Source of the DNA: Chryseobacterium fluminis
GTDB taxonomy: Bacteria > Bacteroidota > Bacteroidia > Flavobacteriales > Weeksellaceae
DNA: 64,000 nt
NCBI RefSeq assembly: GCF_026314945.1
Contig: NZ_CP111121.1
Location: 2,976,001-3,040,000 of the forward strand
Direction: 5' to 3'
Both the position numbers and the translations under genes were made by a program. Below the pieces are notes generated by a model. The model did not search any database, was not told the DNA's origin, and saw nothing but the letters and a program-made list of their open reading frames with translations. Of the stretch, positions 1-8,402 are shown one piece after another. Within the stretch, counting starts at the first letter, position 1, and each line of letters begins with the position of its first letter.

Positions 1-759
1 GACGGAATCGGAGTGGGTGCACCCAACGGCAATTATTATAAAGGAACCATCGAGCAGGCGCCCAATTTACCATGGAAAGGAGTTGTTCCTTTTGCGGAAA
101 TGATGACCAGTAAATTCGGGATGCCGTGTACCATCACCAATGATGCCAATGCAGCAGCATTTGGGGAAATGCTTTTCGGAGCGGCCCGCGGAATGAAAGA
201 TTTTATCATGATCACACTGGGGACCGGAGTAGGAAGCGGAATCGTAGCGAGCGGAAGGCTGGTGTACGGCCATGACGGATTTGCCGGAGAGCTGGGGCAT
301 ACCATCGTAAAGCCAGGTGGAAGAAAACACTGGAGCACCGGTTCTGAAGGAAGCCTTGAAGCCTATGCATCGGCGACGGGAATCGCGATCACGGCCAAGA
401 AAATGAGAGCTGAGTTTCCGGAATCTATGCTGAGCCAGTTCCCTGAAGAGGCCATTAATTCTAAAACAGTACACGAATGTGCTTTAAAAGGAGATCCGAT
501 TTCGATTGAGGTTTTCAGGTATACCGGTCAGAAATTAGGAGAAGCTTTAGCTAATTTCGTGATGTTCTCATCACCCGAAGCCATACTTTTATTTGGAGGA
601 GTGATCAAAGCCGGCGATTTTATCTTAAAGCCTACAAAACTTCATATGGAAAGGAATCTTCTTCCTATTTTCAGAAATAAAGTAAAATTGGTGTTCAGTG
701 AACTGGACGAAGCCGACGCTGCTATTTTGGGAGCAAGCGCCCTGGTTTGGGAAAAATAA
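1..759 (+). CDS. ROK-family sugar kinase/glucokinase, 5' end outside window
   Basis: C-terminal part (about 252 residues) of a ROK protein, a family of cytoplasmic ATP-dependent glucokinases and transcription regulators. The reading frame is open from base 1, so the true start lies upstream; the GTG at 13 is not a credible start because conserved residues (GIGVGAPN) precede it. Visible motifs are the substrate-binding TNDANAAAFGE segment, the phosphate-binding ITLGTGVGSG loop, and the FAGELGH motif with its sugar-binding Glu/His. The segment where most ROK proteins carry the CxCGxxGCxE zinc motif reads KHWSTGSEGSLEAYAS here, so the zinc cysteines are absent. Glucokinase is the likeliest role, but substrate cannot be fixed from sequence. 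Confidence 0.88.
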   Translation, partial: DGIGVGAPNGNYYKGTIEQAPNLPWKGVVPFAEMMTSKFGMPCTITNDANAAAFGEMLFGAARGMKDFIMITLGTGVGSGIVASGRLVYGHDGFAGELGHTIVKPGGRKHWSTGSEGSLEAYASATGIAITAKKMRAEFPESMLSQFPEEAINSKTVHECALKGDPISIEVFRYTGQKLGEALANFVMFSSPEAILLFGGVIKAGDFILKPTKLHMERNLLPIFRNKVKLVFSELDEADAAILGASALVWEK

Positions 760-907
760 CACCTGAATGCTATTTAAATATATGGAGCATCCTTTTAAGG
801 GTGCTTTTTGTTTTTGAGTTTCCCACGGATCTCACGGATTCCCGCAGATGTTTAGGTTTAATTATTGTTTTACTATCAAAACTGTATAGATACAGCTTTG
901 TTAGAAT

Positions 908-990
908 CTTCGGCTGCTTCGCGCTAAGGATGATACTCTTAATATGATCTGTCCAATTTCATTCGAAAATCTGTAACGCTGTCATCCTGA
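908..990 (+). repeat. Intergenic direct repeat, copy 1
   Basis: Starts CTTCGGCTGCTTCGCGCTAA and runs through GATCTGTCCAATTTCATTCG to TCATCCTGA. A second copy at 1057-1140 matches along its whole length with scattered substitutions and a small indel. Confidence 0.75.
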
Positions 991-1056
991 GCCTGTCGAA
1001 GGATCTTTTATAATATTTCAATTCTTTTCTGTTTGAGATTCTGCTTCGTTGAAATA

Positions 1057-1140
1057 CTTCGGCTGCTGCACGCTAAGAATGATACTCTTGATAGATCTGT
1101 CCAATTTCATTCGAAAATTAGTAACGTTGGCACCCTGAAG
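1057..1140 (+). repeat. Intergenic direct repeat, copy 2
   Basis: Diverged copy of the unit at 908-990; it starts CTTCGGCTGCTGCACGCTAA and shares the long GATCTGTCCAATTTCATTCG word. The copies lie about 150 bp apart, so the pair could be a tandem duplication that has since decayed. Confidence 0.75.
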
Positions 1141-1313
1141 GATCTTATTATATTTGAATCCTCCTTATGAGGCACAATTTTGTAAGAATCCTTCGACTAT
1201 TGCCCGCTCAGGACTCCTCATCATGCAGAATTATACATGAATTAATTTGTCTCATCTATCATCATCATTTGTCTTTAGACGGGTTTGAAGACCCTACTTG
1301 AAAAACTTTTTCT

Positions 1314-1321
1314 TATTTTTG
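1314..1321 (+). promoter_or_regulatory. -7 element of the msrA promoter
   Basis: TATTTTTG is a full match to the Bacteroidota -7 consensus TAnnTTTG, 30 bp before the msrA start. No well-spaced -33 TTG was found. Confidence 0.55.
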
Positions 1322-1351
1322 ATTAGTTTTTTAATACAATAATCAACCTAA

Positions 1352-1906
1352 ATGGATAACAATAAATTAGAACAGATTACTTTCGGAGGCGGATGTTTCT
1401 GGTGTGTGGAAAGCTGTTTCAATATGCTTAAAGGAGTACAGTCTGCTGTTTCCGGATATTCGGGAGGTCACAAAGACCACCCTACTTATGAAGAGGTCTG
1501 CACAGGAGAAACGGGCCATGCGGAAGTAGTACAGATCACTTACGATCCGGCTGTAATCTCTTATGAACAATTAATGGATGTATTTTTCTTTCTCCATGAT
1601 CCTACCCAACTGAACAGACAGGGGAATGATATCGGAACTCAGTACCGTTCCGTAATTTACTATACAGATGATGCAGAAAAGTCAAAAGCTGAAGAAGCCA
1701 TCAAAACATCACAGGAATCAGGAAAATGGACCGGCACATACGTAACTGAAGTAACGAAATTCGAGAAATTCTGGGCTGCTGAACAGTACCACCAGGGATA
1801 TTATCATGAAAATCCTACGCAGCCTTATTGCAGCGCCGTCGTGGGCCCGAAAATCCAGAAGTTTAAAAAGCATTTCGGAGAACTGGGAATGCTGAATGAA
1901 GAATAA
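1352..1906 (+). CDS. msrA: Peptide-methionine (S)-S-oxide reductase MsrA
   Basis: Cytoplasmic repair enzyme that reduces methionine-S-sulfoxide in proteins, using thioredoxin. 184 residues, the usual size for a single-domain MsrA. The catalytic GGCFWCVE motif lies at about residues 13-20, with the nucleophilic Cys first; the SGYSGGH and TGHAEVVQ stretches and the C-terminal HQGYYHENP are family hallmarks, and a later Cys in PYCSAVVGP is a possible resolving residue. There is no MsrB fusion and no signal peptide. The gene stands alone: its own -7 element is 30 bp upstream and a strong bidirectional hairpin follows at 1967-1994. Confidence 0.97.
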   Translation: MDNNKLEQITFGGGCFWCVESCFNMLKGVQSAVSGYSGGHKDHPTYEEVCTGETGHAEVVQITYDPAVISYEQLMDVFFFLHDPTQLNRQGNDIGTQYRSVIYYTDDAEKSKAEEAIKTSQESGKWTGTYVTEVTKFEKFWAAEQYHQGYYHENPTQPYCSAVVGPKIQKFKKHFGELGMLNEE

Positions 1907-1966
1907 ACGGAGTCTGCATTTATTAATACCCATCAGATCGGACTTTATAATTTTAAGACAATAAAC

Positions 1967-1994
1967 GAAGCGAAGAGATATTTCTCTTCGCTTC
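1967..1994. terminator. Bidirectional terminator between msrA and susD
   Basis: Perfect 12-bp stem GAAGCGAAGAGA / TCTCTTCGCTTC with a 4-base loop, placed between convergent msrA and susD. The flanks are T-containing but not strong T-runs. Confidence 0.75.
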
Positions 1995-2026
1995 TGTGTA
2001 CAAAAATTAATTTGATATAAAGTAAC

Positions 2027-3805
2027 TTAATATCCAGGGTTTTGTGTAAAATCTTTTGAGGCATCAATAGTGGCCTGCGGAATCGGGAAAATTCTTCTGT
2101 ATGGTTGGGAAGCAGGTTTTGCGGTTCCCGGAAGGTCAAACTTTCCGAACCGGATCATTGCTTTTCTTCTGTACAATTCCCAATACAATTCGAAGCCACT
2201 TTCTTTAAACAAGGTATTGGCATCGAGTGAACCGATCGCAACGCCTGCAGTACTGCCCTTTAAAGCATCATTGGTTCTGCTGGTACGCAGCTTATTCACG
2301 TCAGCCAGGGCCGCTCCTGTATTCCCTTTTCTGAAATAGGCCTCTGCTCTCATCATATAAATTGTTCCCAGTCGGTACAATGGCACATCCATACCGCTTG
2401 TTCCGTTATTTCCGTATCCGGGATCAAATTCAAATTTGAAATTCCTTACTCCCCTATTGATCTGGGCTTGAGTTAATACGGCTTCTGCAGGATTATCAAA
2501 GTTAAGTTCAGGAGTAAAGTCAGCGGTAAGAGTCGTATTTTTTTCTGTAAACAGTTTATAGACTTTAATTCTGCCGTCAGCCGTCATGTCAAAATCTCCG
2601 CTGGCCAGAATTTTAGGGCCGTACTGCTGGCCCACCTGCAGCCCTCTGTTGAAATGAAACCAAGCCTTTCCGGTTCCTTCCACTTTGCTTGTGGCCGGCA
2701 CACTTATATCTGTACCGTCATTCCGGAACCATGTCCCGTCAGCATACTGATAGGTTCTCTGGAAACGGGGATCATTAAAATTTCCGGTCCAGGAATAATA
2801 GAATTCCGGAGTCACACAATTGGCATTGGTTCCCCTGTTATCCGGTGACGGCTTCTGAATTCTTTCCATAGACATATAAGCCAGGTCATTATCCGAACCT
2901 TTATCCGAATTTGAAATTTTCTTCTGAACCACGGTAAAAATCATCTCTTTACTGGTATCATTATTAATATCAAAATTGTGGAAATAATTGGACTCCAGGC
3001 TGAAATTCGGGTTGTTGATCAGCAGATTACTATATTCTATCACCTTATCCATATCCGTTCCTCCTCCATTTACGGCGGGTTCCAAGAAGTTGAAATTACT
3101 TGCTGTTTTATTTTTCAGAACGGCCCTGTTCAGATACATATCCGCCAGAAGCGCATAGGCTGCCTGCTTTGTAAATCTTCCGGCATGGGTATTCTGGGTT
3201 TTAATATCTGCCAGATTGGGAATCAGCCCTTCCACTTCAGTAATTAAAGCATCAATCGCTGTTTCTGCTTTTCTGATTTCAATCGGGGCACTCAGATTTC
3301 CCGGATCTCTGTAAGGAGCCTGTCCGTAAAGATCGAGTGTGGTATACGTATAAAATACCAGCAATCCTTTTGCTTCCGCCAGAAACAATGCTTTATTGGC
3401 AATACTGCTCTTTTCGATGCTTGAAATTGCTGTTAAGGACTTTGTAATCCCGAAATTAAGATTGTTCCAGGTCGTTTTTACTACGTCATTACCGGCATCC
3501 CAGGTAAATTCGTGCATGGCTCTCCATTTTCCGCCGTCGCCCCAGTCGCTTCCTCTTGTGGGTAACATCGCCTCATCAGTAGAGTACTCCTGTAAGGCAA
3601 ATACATTTCCGTGGTCTACAAAGGTTCCTTCCCCGAGCTGGCTGTAAGCAGCAGTAAGGGCAGCTTCGGGATCTATGTTTTCGGATCCCATTACCTCATC
3701 AATTACTTTTTCATCCAGGTTGGTACATCCTACTAAAGCCAGTGTAGCCACAGATAAAAAGATTCTGTTTATATTTAAAAATTTAGATCTCATACTTTCT
3801 TTCAT
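2027..3805 (-). CDS. SusD/RagB-family nutrient-binding outer membrane lipoprotein
   Basis: 592 residues. It begins with a lipoprotein signal whose lipobox LALVGC places the lipidated Cys near residue 27, followed by the N-terminal TNLDEKVIDEVMGSENI stretch typical of SusD and a helical TPR-like body; the C-terminal RRKAMIRFGKF and YRRIFPIPQ motifs are classic for the family. It acts on the cell surface as the lid that captures ligand for the SusC channel. It follows susC by 5 bp and is surely cotranscribed. A second ATG four codons in (3793) is an alternative start. The ligand is not evident: no glycoside hydrolase or sulfatase accompanies the pair, and the nearest divergent gene is a PI-phospholipase C. 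Confidence 0.95.
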   Translation of the reverse strand: MKESMRSKFLNINRIFLSVATLALVGCTNLDEKVIDEVMGSENIDPEAALTAAYSQLGEGTFVDHGNVFALQEYSTDEAMLPTRGSDWGDGGKWRAMHEFTWDAGNDVVKTTWNNLNFGITKSLTAISSIEKSSIANKALFLAEAKGLLVFYTYTTLDLYGQAPYRDPGNLSAPIEIRKAETAIDALITEVEGLIPNLADIKTQNTHAGRFTKQAAYALLADMYLNRAVLKNKTASNFNFLEPAVNGGGTDMDKVIEYSNLLINNPNFSLESNYFHNFDINNDTSKEMIFTVVQKKISNSDKGSDNDLAYMSMERIQKPSPDNRGTNANCVTPEFYYSWTGNFNDPRFQRTYQYADGTWFRNDGTDISVPATSKVEGTGKAWFHFNRGLQVGQQYGPKILASGDFDMTADGRIKVYKLFTEKNTTLTADFTPELNFDNPAEAVLTQAQINRGVRNFKFEFDPGYGNNGTSGMDVPLYRLGTIYMMRAEAYFRKGNTGAALADVNKLRTSRTNDALKGSTAGVAIGSLDANTLFKESGFELYWELYRRKAMIRFGKFDLPGTAKPASQPYRRIFPIPQATIDASKDFTQNPGY

Positions 3806-3810
3806 TTAAA

Positions 3811-6800
3811 TTAAAATTTGACAGTTGCTCCCAAAATAAAGGTTTTCGCCGAGGGATAAGTGGTATAGTCGATGCCCAGAGACTGGTTCCCGCCAACCTG
3901 CTTGTTGGTGTCCACAAGCGGATCATAGCCTGTATAATTCGTAATGGTAAATAAATTCTGTGCACTGACATACAGATTGATGCTTCTGAGAAATTTCAGC
4001 TGACTGATATCAAAAGTATAGCCTAATCTTACATTGTTAAGCCGTAAAAAATCTGATTTCTCAAGATACAGCGAAGACAACTGAGGCTGATTGGTAAAGC
4101 TTGCTCCCGAATCGTAGAAATTTTTCAGAACGTTTCTGTCTGAAGCCAAATTGTTGATATTTAAGTTCAAAGCGGTATTATTCACCAGATAACCGCCTGT
4201 CTGTCCTATGAAAGAGAATGAAAAATCAAACTTTTTATACTTCATATAGGAATTGATCCCGAAAGTGAAGTTAGGAATCGCTCCTTCAAATATTTTTCTG
4301 TCATTCTGATCTATTCTTCCGTCACTGTTGACATCTTCATAGATGTATTTACCGTTCGCATCGACTCCCTGGTAATTAAGCATATAGAAAGACCCCGCTT
4401 CATACCCGTTTTTATAGATATTGGCCGTGACCCCTGAAAGCCCGGGACCTGAAACTTCACCGGAATAAATCGCTGAAACCGGAAGATTTTTAACGACGTT
4501 ATTTACCGTGGCTCCGTTGACATCAAAATTCCATGTAAAATTTTCATTTTTAATAATTTCTGATCCTAAAGTGAATTCAAAACCTTTATTGACGATCTCT
4601 CCTGCCGCATTGATCCAGTAGTTAGCGGTTGGGCTTAAAGGAGGAGCCGTGATGAATAGAATCGGATCTTTTGTTGTTTTGTTGTAATATTCCAATGATC
4701 CGTATACTTTATTTTTCCATAAGCTGAAATCTGTCCCGATATTGGTCTGTTCCACGACCTCCCACTTAAGATCCGGGTTAGGAGTTCTGATGATGACCAC
4801 ACCATTGATCAGGTTTAGGTTGTCATATAAATAATAACCTGCAGACTGTGCCAACGAATAACTTGCCTGCGTAATTTTATTGGTCACTTCCTGGTTACCG
4901 GTCTGCCCCCAACTTCCTCTCAGTTTCAACTCATTCACCATTTGAGAATCTTTAAGGAAATTTTCATTAGACATGGTCCATCCCACTGCTACCGAAGGGA
5001 AATATCCGTATTTGTTGTTTAATCCGAAACGGGTAGAACCATCGGCCCGTAATGAAGCCGTTATCAGATATTTTTTGTCAAAATTATAGTTTACTCTTCC
5101 GAAATACGACTGCAATTCATTTTCCTGTGCATATCCGGCTCCCGGAACAAATGCCGTTCCCGAATATCCCGGATTTATTTCCGGTGCAACTCCTGCTCCC
5201 TGAGCTGCAATATCCTTTACCCCGAAATAAGTCCCTGTCGATTTGAATTTCTGATAAGAAAAACCTCCCAGAAGACTGAAGTTATGTCTGTTTAAGCTGA
5301 GGTCATAGGTTAAATAGTGTTCCAGAAGCACATTATAAGAATCAAGATTTGCCTGAACATACATTCCCTTCGGGGTTCTGTCGGTAACGTTCGGATACAT
5401 GGTTGTATTTCTTTCCGACATCGTCTTATCGATTCCTAAATTGAATTTATAATTCAAGCCCGGTACAATTCTCAGGGTAGCTTCTGTATTCCCCAATACT
5501 CTAAAGGTATTGGTTTTGTCATTATATACACTCAGGAGATACAAAGGATTGTAATGCGCATTCATGTTGAAATTCGTATACTTTCCGGTTTCATCGTATA
5601 CAGAACGGGTGGGATTTGCCATCAGGGCATGAATGATGACCTGACCGTCCGACCCTGCATTCCCGCCATTTGGGATTCCTGTTTCCTTGATATCACTTGC
5701 GGTAAGATTTACCTTAACTTTCAGTCTTTTATTATCGAAAAAAGACTCTTCTGCATTTAAACGGGCTGTTGTTCTTTTGAAGCTGCTGTTCAGCACGATA
5801 CCATCCTGATCCATATGAGAAAGGGATGCAAAATAGTTTCCGGTTTCGGTTGCTTTTGAAAATGAAACGGAGTGATTTGAGGACACTGCATTTCTGTAAA
5901 GCTCGTCCTGCCAGTCAGTGTTTCCGCCGTGATCATATAATTTATTAATGCCTGCAGCACGGTATTCATCAGCGGTCATCAGGTCCAGTTTTTTAATTAC
6001 TGAAGAAAAACCCAGATACGTATCATAGGTAAACATGGGCTCTCCTCTCTTTCCTCTTTTAGTTGTTACCAAAACAACCCCGTTGGATCCCCTGGCACCA
6101 TAAATAGCTGCTGCCGAAGCGTCTTTTAAAACAGTGATGGATTCTATATCACTGGTATTTAAGAAGTTTAACGGGTTTTTTGCCTGCGTATTTCCTAAAC
6201 CGACGTTCGGACTCTGTGCACTCACCGCATCGTTACTCAAAGGAACACCGTCTACAACGAATAAAGGGGTACTTCCGCTCCTGATCGATCCGATTCCTCT
6301 GATGGAAACATTTACTCCTGCTCCCGGTTCACCGCTCGACTGAACAATTCGCACACCGGCAATTTTTCCCTGCATCAGGTTATCTACGGAGATATTCATT
6401 CCATCTTTGAAATTCTCGGCCTTCAGCTGGCTTACCGCTCCTGTTAAATCCGATTTTTTCTGAGATCCATACCCTACCAGCGTTACCTCAGCAATAGAGG
6501 TATCTTTTTTGGACTGCAGATTAATGGAAATGCTGGTGCCGGAAATCCGGACTCTCTGATCCTCGAACCCATCGTAAGAAACCGATAAGTTTTGTCCTAC
6601 CGATGCTGCGATTGAAAAATTTCCTTCAGCATCGGTGGTGGCCGTTGCACCGCTTTCTATAACGGTGATGACCGCGCCAGCAACAGGTTTACCTTCCTGA
6701 TCCAGGATCTTTCCGGTAATGTTTTCGCTGGCCTGTGAGAACACAGGGTCATTTTTGGTAAATCCTTCTGCATGAACATTTCCCGCTACGAGAAAGATTA

Positions 6801-6852
6801 ATGCTATCGGAATTAGCTTTTTAAACTTAAAAAAATTAATTTTGTGGTACAT
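3811..6852 (-). CDS. SusC/RagA-family TonB-linked outer membrane transporter
   Basis: 1013 residues: a signal peptide (about 1-28, ending VHA), a carboxypeptidase-regulatory-like domain (ITGKILDQEGKPVAGAVITV, about 45-120), a TonB-box-like segment followed by VTLVGYGSQKKSDLTGAVSQ, the plug domain (VDNLMQGKIAGV, LFVVDGVPL, GARGSNGVVLVTTKRG) and a C-terminal beta barrel ending in ILGATVKF. It imports large nutrients across the outer membrane using TonB energy, gated by the SusD partner encoded 5 bp downstream. No anti-sigma factor or ECF sigma gene is adjacent, so regulation by that route is not visible; the leader instead contains a hairpin at 6894-6926. Confidence 0.96.
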   Translation of the reverse strand: MYHKINFFKFKKLIPIALIFLVAGNVHAEGFTKNDPVFSQASENITGKILDQEGKPVAGAVITVIESGATATTDAEGNFSIAASVGQNLSVSYDGFEDQRVRISGTSISINLQSKKDTSIAEVTLVGYGSQKKSDLTGAVSQLKAENFKDGMNISVDNLMQGKIAGVRIVQSSGEPGAGVNVSIRGIGSIRSGSTPLFVVDGVPLSNDAVSAQSPNVGLGNTQAKNPLNFLNTSDIESITVLKDASAAAIYGARGSNGVVLVTTKRGKRGEPMFTYDTYLGFSSVIKKLDLMTADEYRAAGINKLYDHGGNTDWQDELYRNAVSSNHSVSFSKATETGNYFASLSHMDQDGIVLNSSFKRTTARLNAEESFFDNKRLKVKVNLTASDIKETGIPNGGNAGSDGQVIIHALMANPTRSVYDETGKYTNFNMNAHYNPLYLLSVYNDKTNTFRVLGNTEATLRIVPGLNYKFNLGIDKTMSERNTTMYPNVTDRTPKGMYVQANLDSYNVLLEHYLTYDLSLNRHNFSLLGGFSYQKFKSTGTYFGVKDIAAQGAGVAPEINPGYSGTAFVPGAGYAQENELQSYFGRVNYNFDKKYLITASLRADGSTRFGLNNKYGYFPSVAVGWTMSNENFLKDSQMVNELKLRGSWGQTGNQEVTNKITQASYSLAQSAGYYLYDNLNLINGVVIIRTPNPDLKWEVVEQTNIGTDFSLWKNKVYGSLEYYNKTTKDPILFITAPPLSPTANYWINAAGEIVNKGFEFTLGSEIIKNENFTWNFDVNGATVNNVVKNLPVSAIYSGEVSGPGLSGVTANIYKNGYEAGSFYMLNYQGVDANGKYIYEDVNSDGRIDQNDRKIFEGAIPNFTFGINSYMKYKKFDFSFSFIGQTGGYLVNNTALNLNINNLASDRNVLKNFYDSGASFTNQPQLSSLYLEKSDFLRLNNVRLGYTFDISQLKFLRSINLYVSAQNLFTITNYTGYDPLVDTNKQVGGNQSLGIDYTTYPSAKTFILGATVKF

Positions 6853-6893
6853 ATCATTAAGTAAAGTAATTGCAAGACATTACATTGCCTGAT

Positions 6894-6926
6894 AAAAGCC
6901 GCTGTTGTTCCCGCAACAGTGGTTTT
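6894..6926 (-). promoter_or_regulatory. Terminator-like hairpin in the susC leader
   Basis: Read on the minus strand: a 13-base arm AAAACCACTGTTG, loop CGGGAA, arm CAACAGCGGCTTTT, then ATC; the stem allows G-U pairs. It sits about 45 nt before the susC start and about 30 nt after the presumed transcription start. It could attenuate susCD transcription or end a short leader RNA. Confidence 0.5.
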
Positions 6927-6958
6927 TCATTTCAGCACATTGTTAGTTTTTCGGCATA

Positions 6959-6966
6959 CAAAGTAA
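6959..6966 (-). promoter_or_regulatory. Possible -7 element for susC
   Basis: TTACTTTG on the minus strand differs from TAnnTTTG at one fixed position. It would give a leader of about 100 nt that includes the hairpin. No good -33 TTG is visible. Confidence 0.4.
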
Positions 6967-7151
6967 ATTCGTTTACATCGAAATCATTTTAACAGAGTAT
7001 TATGTTAAAATCAACAAAATATAAATACCTTAAAACAACCCTACAGAATATAACTAACCCTCAATGCATTACCAATTGATATTTTTATCCTGTTACAAAA
7101 GCTTAAAAAACACTTAACATAATAGATCATCTGCAAGCAGTCTGCGTGCAC

Positions 7152-7159
7152 TACCTTCG
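7152..7159 (+). promoter_or_regulatory. Possible -7 element for the PI-PLC gene
   Basis: TACCTTCG, one mismatch to TAnnTTTG, 20 bp before the ATG at 7180. Confidence 0.4.
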
Positions 7160-7179
7160 CAGATACAAAATCGGATACA

Positions 7180-8247
7180 ATGAAAAAGGCAGTTTATACA
7201 GGCTTCTATTTATCTTTACTTTCTGTCAGCCTGCTACAGGCCCAGCAGCTTGATGATCTGAAAATTAATCAGATTCAGGTCATCGGCTCACATAATTCTT
7301 ATAAAAAAGCAATTCTTCCGGAGGTGTACCGCTATCTGTCTAAAAAAGATTCGATGAATCTTCTGCCAAGAATTCAATATGAACACATTCCTATTCCTGA
7401 ACAACTGGATATGGGATTAAGAAATCTGGAAATTGACGTGTATGCAGACAGCAAAGGCGGAAAATATGCCCATCCTAAAATTCTGGATCTGGTAAACACA
7501 ACAATCCCTTTTGATCCAGAAGGAAAAATGAAAAAGCCGGGCTATAAAATGATTCATATCACCGATATTGACTATCAGACCTGGTATTATACCCTGGAAG
7601 ACTGTCTGAAAGATCTGAAAAAATGGTCTGATGCACATCCCGATCATGACCCGGTTTTTATTACCCTTGAGCCTAAAGACGGGAACACCAACCAATTCGG
7701 AACCGAACCTGAACATTATACTTCTGCGCTTTTTGATGAATTGGATAACGAACTTAGAAAGTATCTGGGAAAGAATAAAATAATTACTCCTGATGATATT
7801 CGCGGCCGTTATACAAGTTTAAATGAAGCTGTTCTACATCAGAACTGGCCAAAAATAAAAGATGCCAAAGGAAAGTTTCTTTTTGTCCTTGATAATAACA
7901 GCGAAAACAGAGATCTTTATATACAGGGACATCCATCATTACAAGGGAGAATGGTTTTTACCAATTCTGCTCCGGGAACAGCGGAAGCTGCCGTTCTGTT
8001 TATGAACGATCCGGGTCCGGAGATCTCCGGACTTGTAAAGCAGGGCTATCTGATCCGGACAAGAGCTGATGCAGATACGATGGAGGCAAGAAAAGAAGAT
8101 TATTCCCGATTTGAACGGGCAAAAGAAAGCGGTGCCCAGATTATCACAACAGATTATTATCAGCCCAGCAAACTTTTTAAATCCAGCTATAAAGTTAGTT
8201 TTGACAGTAAAACTTACGAAAGGAGGAATCCGGTTAATGCAAAATAG
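7180..8247 (+). CDS. Secreted Ca2+-dependent phosphoinositide phospholipase C-like protein
   Basis: 355 residues with a type I signal peptide (cleavage near residue 22, LLQAQ|Q). It matches the PI-PLC fold of the Streptomyces PLC1-like, Ca2+-dependent class: catalytic His38 in VIGSHNSY, putative metal ligands Glu84 and Asp86 in LEIDVYAD, a second conserved His98 in YAHPK, then LKDLKKW, FITLEPKDG and the C-terminal RTRADADT and AQIITTDYY strands of the TIM barrel. It probably cleaves inositol phospholipids or related head groups in the periplasm or outside the cell. It is transcribed away from susCD and is followed by a terminator. No lipid-attachment Cys is present. Confidence 0.85.
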   Translation: MKKAVYTGFYLSLLSVSLLQAQQLDDLKINQIQVIGSHNSYKKAILPEVYRYLSKKDSMNLLPRIQYEHIPIPEQLDMGLRNLEIDVYADSKGGKYAHPKILDLVNTTIPFDPEGKMKKPGYKMIHITDIDYQTWYYTLEDCLKDLKKWSDAHPDHDPVFITLEPKDGNTNQFGTEPEHYTSALFDELDNELRKYLGKNKIITPDDIRGRYTSLNEAVLHQNWPKIKDAKGKFLFVLDNNSENRDLYIQGHPSLQGRMVFTNSAPGTAEAAVLFMNDPGPEISGLVKQGYLIRTRADADTMEARKEDYSRFERAKESGAQIITTDYYQPSKLFKSSYKVSFDSKTYERRNPVNAK

Positions 8248-8274
8248 AACATTTTTTACCATTAGATTGATATG

Positions 8275-8312
8275 AAAAGGCTGTCAGAGTATTGGCAGTC
8301 TTTTCTTTTTTT
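8275..8312 (+). terminator. Terminator after the PI-PLC gene
   Basis: Stem AAAAGGCTGTCA / TGGCAGTCTTTT (two G-U pairs) with a 6-base loop, followed by a T-rich run. Confidence 0.8.
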
Positions 8313-8402
8313 CTACAGAGGCCTGAAGCTTGTAATCTCCCTCCAATCCCACAGATTACGCAGATGTTTGCGTTCTGCTTAATGTGTGATCTGTGCGAAA
8401 AA

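Larger units (their letters stand above)
760..1351. other. Intergenic spacer rich in degenerate repeats
   Basis: 592 bases without a convincing gene; a 66-codon frame at 747-947 overlaps the ROK gene and has no family-like features. The spacer contains a word of the type cccacggatctcacggatt (about 822-850), two diverged copies of an 83-bp unit (908-990 and 1057-1140), a gcctgtcgaaggatc word (about 991-1006) and its inverted counterpart near 1188-1217. The msrA promoter is at the far end. This is the look of accumulated small intergenic repeats, not of an RNA gene. Confidence 0.7.
6853..7179. other. Divergent regulatory region between susC and the PI-PLC gene
   Basis: 327 bases without a gene. 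Seen here: a hairpin in the susC leader (6894-6926), a near-consensus minus-strand -7 element (6959-6966), a plus-strand -7 element for the phospholipase gene (7152-7159), and otherwise very AT-rich DNA. Confidence 0.7.

Noticed and set aside
747..947. 66-codon frame after the ROK gene
   Set aside because: It overlaps the ROK stop, lies in repeat-filled spacer and has no recognisable protein features.
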